Positions 62,619 to 64,000 of a stretch of DNA of 64,000 nucleotides are shown here, one piece after another. The DNA comes from Acetobacter sacchari. GTDB taxonomy: Bacteria; Pseudomonadota; Alphaproteobacteria; Acetobacterales; Acetobacteraceae. The stretch covers positions 62,001-126,000 of the forward strand of contig NZ_JAFVMF010000011.1 of the NCBI RefSeq assembly GCF_017377715.1, given 5' to 3'. Numbering within the stretch: the stretch's first letter is position 1; the number at the start of each line of letters is the position of its first letter. Below the pieces are notes generated by a model. That model worked only from the letters and a program-made list of their open reading frames with translations. It was not told the DNA's origin and made no database searches. Both the position numbers and the translations under genes were made by a program.

Positions 62619-64000
62619 CTAGGCGCTCTGGCTCGCACCCAGTTCCAGACCGACCTGCTGCAGGGTCGCAGAAAGTTGCCCCGCCATCTGCTTCAGGTTG
62701 GCATTGTTGGAAGATACGTCCCCCAGACCGGGGTTAACACCTGATCCCGCGGAGAAGTTCGTCGGCGCATCGTTCGAAGCGCTCAGCGCCATCTGCAACT
62801 GCGCCGCGGCAATGCCAGGATCGACATAACCTCTACTCAGATCGCTCAGAAGGTCATTTGCTGCGTCCGAGACCATGCTGTTACCGCTCTGCTGAGCCTC
62901 TTGCGACAGTGCATTCAGATTATTGGCAATCGATTGGGTGGACTGCCCCGATGCCAGCTGCAGAATGATTGCATTGATATTGTTCTGTATTGGATTTACG
63001 CTTTGCCCTTGCTCGGCAGCTTCAATCGCAGCGCCTGAACCCTGCTGATTGTAGGTCCCGTTCGCAAGACTGGCAGCGACGTTTGACGCGGCATTTGCGT
63101 CAACGCCATTACCGGCCTGCTGCGCCTCCTGGGCCACGACCTGCGCATATCGCTGCAGGGTATTGCCGTTGGTCCCCGTTCCATTCACCAACTGCTGCAA
63201 CGTCTGCATATCTTGCTGCAGATTACCTGTCAGAGCGATGCCGGCAACCTGCACGCCACCGTTTGACGCCCCGTAGGCTTGAAGCGAAGACGCCGCTCTA
63301 TTGTTGTCGAGTGTACCCGCATTCGCCTGACGGGCGAGTTGACTGGCCAGACTAGCCAATCCACTGTTCCCGGCATTAGAGGCCTCTTTAGCGAGGCTGT
63401 TTAGATTGTTGGCGATTGATTGATTGGACTGACCGGATTTCAACTGATTCATGATCACGCCGACATTGTTGGTCAGCGCGTCTACGCCCTGCCCTTGCAA
63501 AGCCGCGGTGATTGCATTGGAACTGCCCTGCTGGCTGTATGTTCCGTCAGACAGGCTGGCTCCAATATTATGCGCAACATTACCATCCAGTCCGCGCCCT
63601 TGTTTCTGGGCTTCCTCCGCAACGGAATAGGCGTATTGCTGCAGGGTGTTTCCGTTGGTCCCAACGCCGTTCACCAGTTGCTGCAGCGTTTGCATGTCCT
63701 GGTTCAGGTTGCCGGATAGAGTCAGGCCGGTGTTACCGACAGGCGTTCCGGCTCCACCCGATTGCGTCGGCGCCGACGTGGCGCTTCCCTGGCTGGAAGC
63801 GCCCGACTTTGCCATTTGCGCATAGGCCTGAGACAGCGTCGCAGCGATTTCGGAGGCCAAAGTTTCCAGCGGGGCATTGTTGCTCGTCGCTGACTGGGAA
63901 GCCGCCGTGAATTGAGATAAGGAGGACACGAAGTCCGTTCCATCAGGCGACGAATTCGTGGGATTAGCCGCATAAAGATCGGAATACGACAAACCGCCGT
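62619..64000 (-). CDS. Harpin-like type III secreted protein with two internal repeats (5' end beyond window)
   Basis: At least 457 residues, Cys-free and rich in Ser, Gly, Asn, Gln and Ala, without a hydrophobic signal, as in harpins and other heat-stable secreted Hrp proteins. Two repeats of about 153 residues (89-241 and 251-403, counted from the codon at 63992) share 'QDMQTLQQLVNG' followed by GTNGNTLQ, 'GTYSQQGS'/'GTYNQQGS' and 'QSIANNLN'. The frame stays open to the window edge (codons for Gly-Gly precede the TTG at 63992), so the true start probably lies outside. It is the first visible gene of the leftward operon. Role inferred: early extracellular helper or translocation-associated protein. 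Confidence 0.72.
   Translation of the reverse strand, partial: GGLSYSDLYAANPTNSSPDGTDFVSSLSQFTAASQSATSNNAPLETLASEIAATLSQAYAQMAKSGASSQGSATSAPTQSGGAGTPVGNTGLTLSGNLNQDMQTLQQLVNGVGTNGNTLQQYAYSVAEEAQKQGRGLDGNVAHNIGASLSDGTYSQQGSSNAITAALQGQGVDALTNNVGVIMNQLKSGQSNQSIANNLNSLAKEASNAGNSGLASLASQLARQANAGTLDNNRAASSLQAYGASNGGVQVAGIALTGNLQQDMQTLQQLVNGTGTNGNTLQRYAQVVAQEAQQAGNGVDANAASNVAASLANGTYNQQGSGAAIEAAEQGQSVNPIQNNINAIILQLASGQSTQSIANNLNALSQEAQQSGNSMVSDAANDLLSDLSRGYVDPGIAAAQLQMALSASNDAPTNFSAGSGVNPGLGDVSSNNANLKQMAGQLSATLQQVGLELGASQSA
62784..63728 (-). repeat. Tandem ~460-bp repeat inside the harpin-like gene
   Basis: Two coding repeats, 63728-63267 and 63242-62784, about 153 codons each, separated by eight codons. 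The best preserved DNA block encodes 'QDMQTLQQLVNG' in both, with near-identical codons. Divergence elsewhere shows that the duplication is not recent. Confidence 0.75.

Overview
The window looks like chromosomal DNA of an alphaproteobacterium of the acetic acid bacteria type (Acetobacteraceae). The evidence is indirect but consistent: a FAD-dependent sugar/polyol dehydrogenase operon in S-L-C order, a Hint-domain protein of the acetobacterial style, a divergent flgI/fliX pair, CarD, a one-cysteine DksA, a degenerate GapR gene and IS6/IS5/ISNCY-type insertion elements. No genus can be fixed from the sequence alone.

Layout. 0-14.6 kb is ordinary chromosome: the start of a GT2 glycosyltransferase, RadC, a SAM-responsive leader plus MetA, a GGDEF-EAL protein, a DadA-like oxidase, CobB, an Fe-S type uracil-DNA glycosylase, MarC, a TonB-dependent receptor, the flgI-flgJ-flgN-like operon facing fliX, and dksA. 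A tRNA-Thr(GGT) at 14.69 kb opens an eroded island (14.8-20.5 kb). It holds two integrase remnants, two IS6 remnants, repeated pieces of a toxin-tail/immunity module, one intact immunity-like gene and an AT-rich orphan gene. A Hint-domain protein (20.5-22.1 kb) follows.

22.7-38.4 kb is again stable: a MATE pump; an operon joining a dCache/GAF/cyclase-like membrane protein to an Mla-type lipid ABC transporter (permease, degenerate ATPase, MCE protein, two lipoproteins); a solitary TadG-like protein; SulP; a TPR-glycosyltransferase; CarD; bestrophin; and S-formylglutathione hydrolase. A broken ISNCY-type element (38.5-39.7 kb) precedes a FixLJ-like pair, the SldSLC-type dehydrogenase operon with a lipocalin-like protein, and NAD-malic enzyme. 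48.4-53.1 kb is decayed sequence with HU, a gapR pseudogene, OxyR and IS6/IS5 remnants.

53.1 kb to the right edge is the most interesting part: one side of a type III secretion locus, transcribed leftward and running off the window. It encodes a Cys-free harpin-like repeat protein, a tiny needle-like protein, SctD, SctX-like and SctY-like proteins, SctV, and an OmpR-family regulator without the phospho-acceptor Asp. In place of a classical SctC it carries a Tad-pilus type secretin (CpaC/RcpA family) with a CpaD-like lipoprotein, next to a TadD-like TPR lipoprotein and a candidate secreted effector. SctV and the secretin are each exactly one A short in an A7 or A8 tract, which points either to homopolymer sequencing errors or to slippage-controlled expression.
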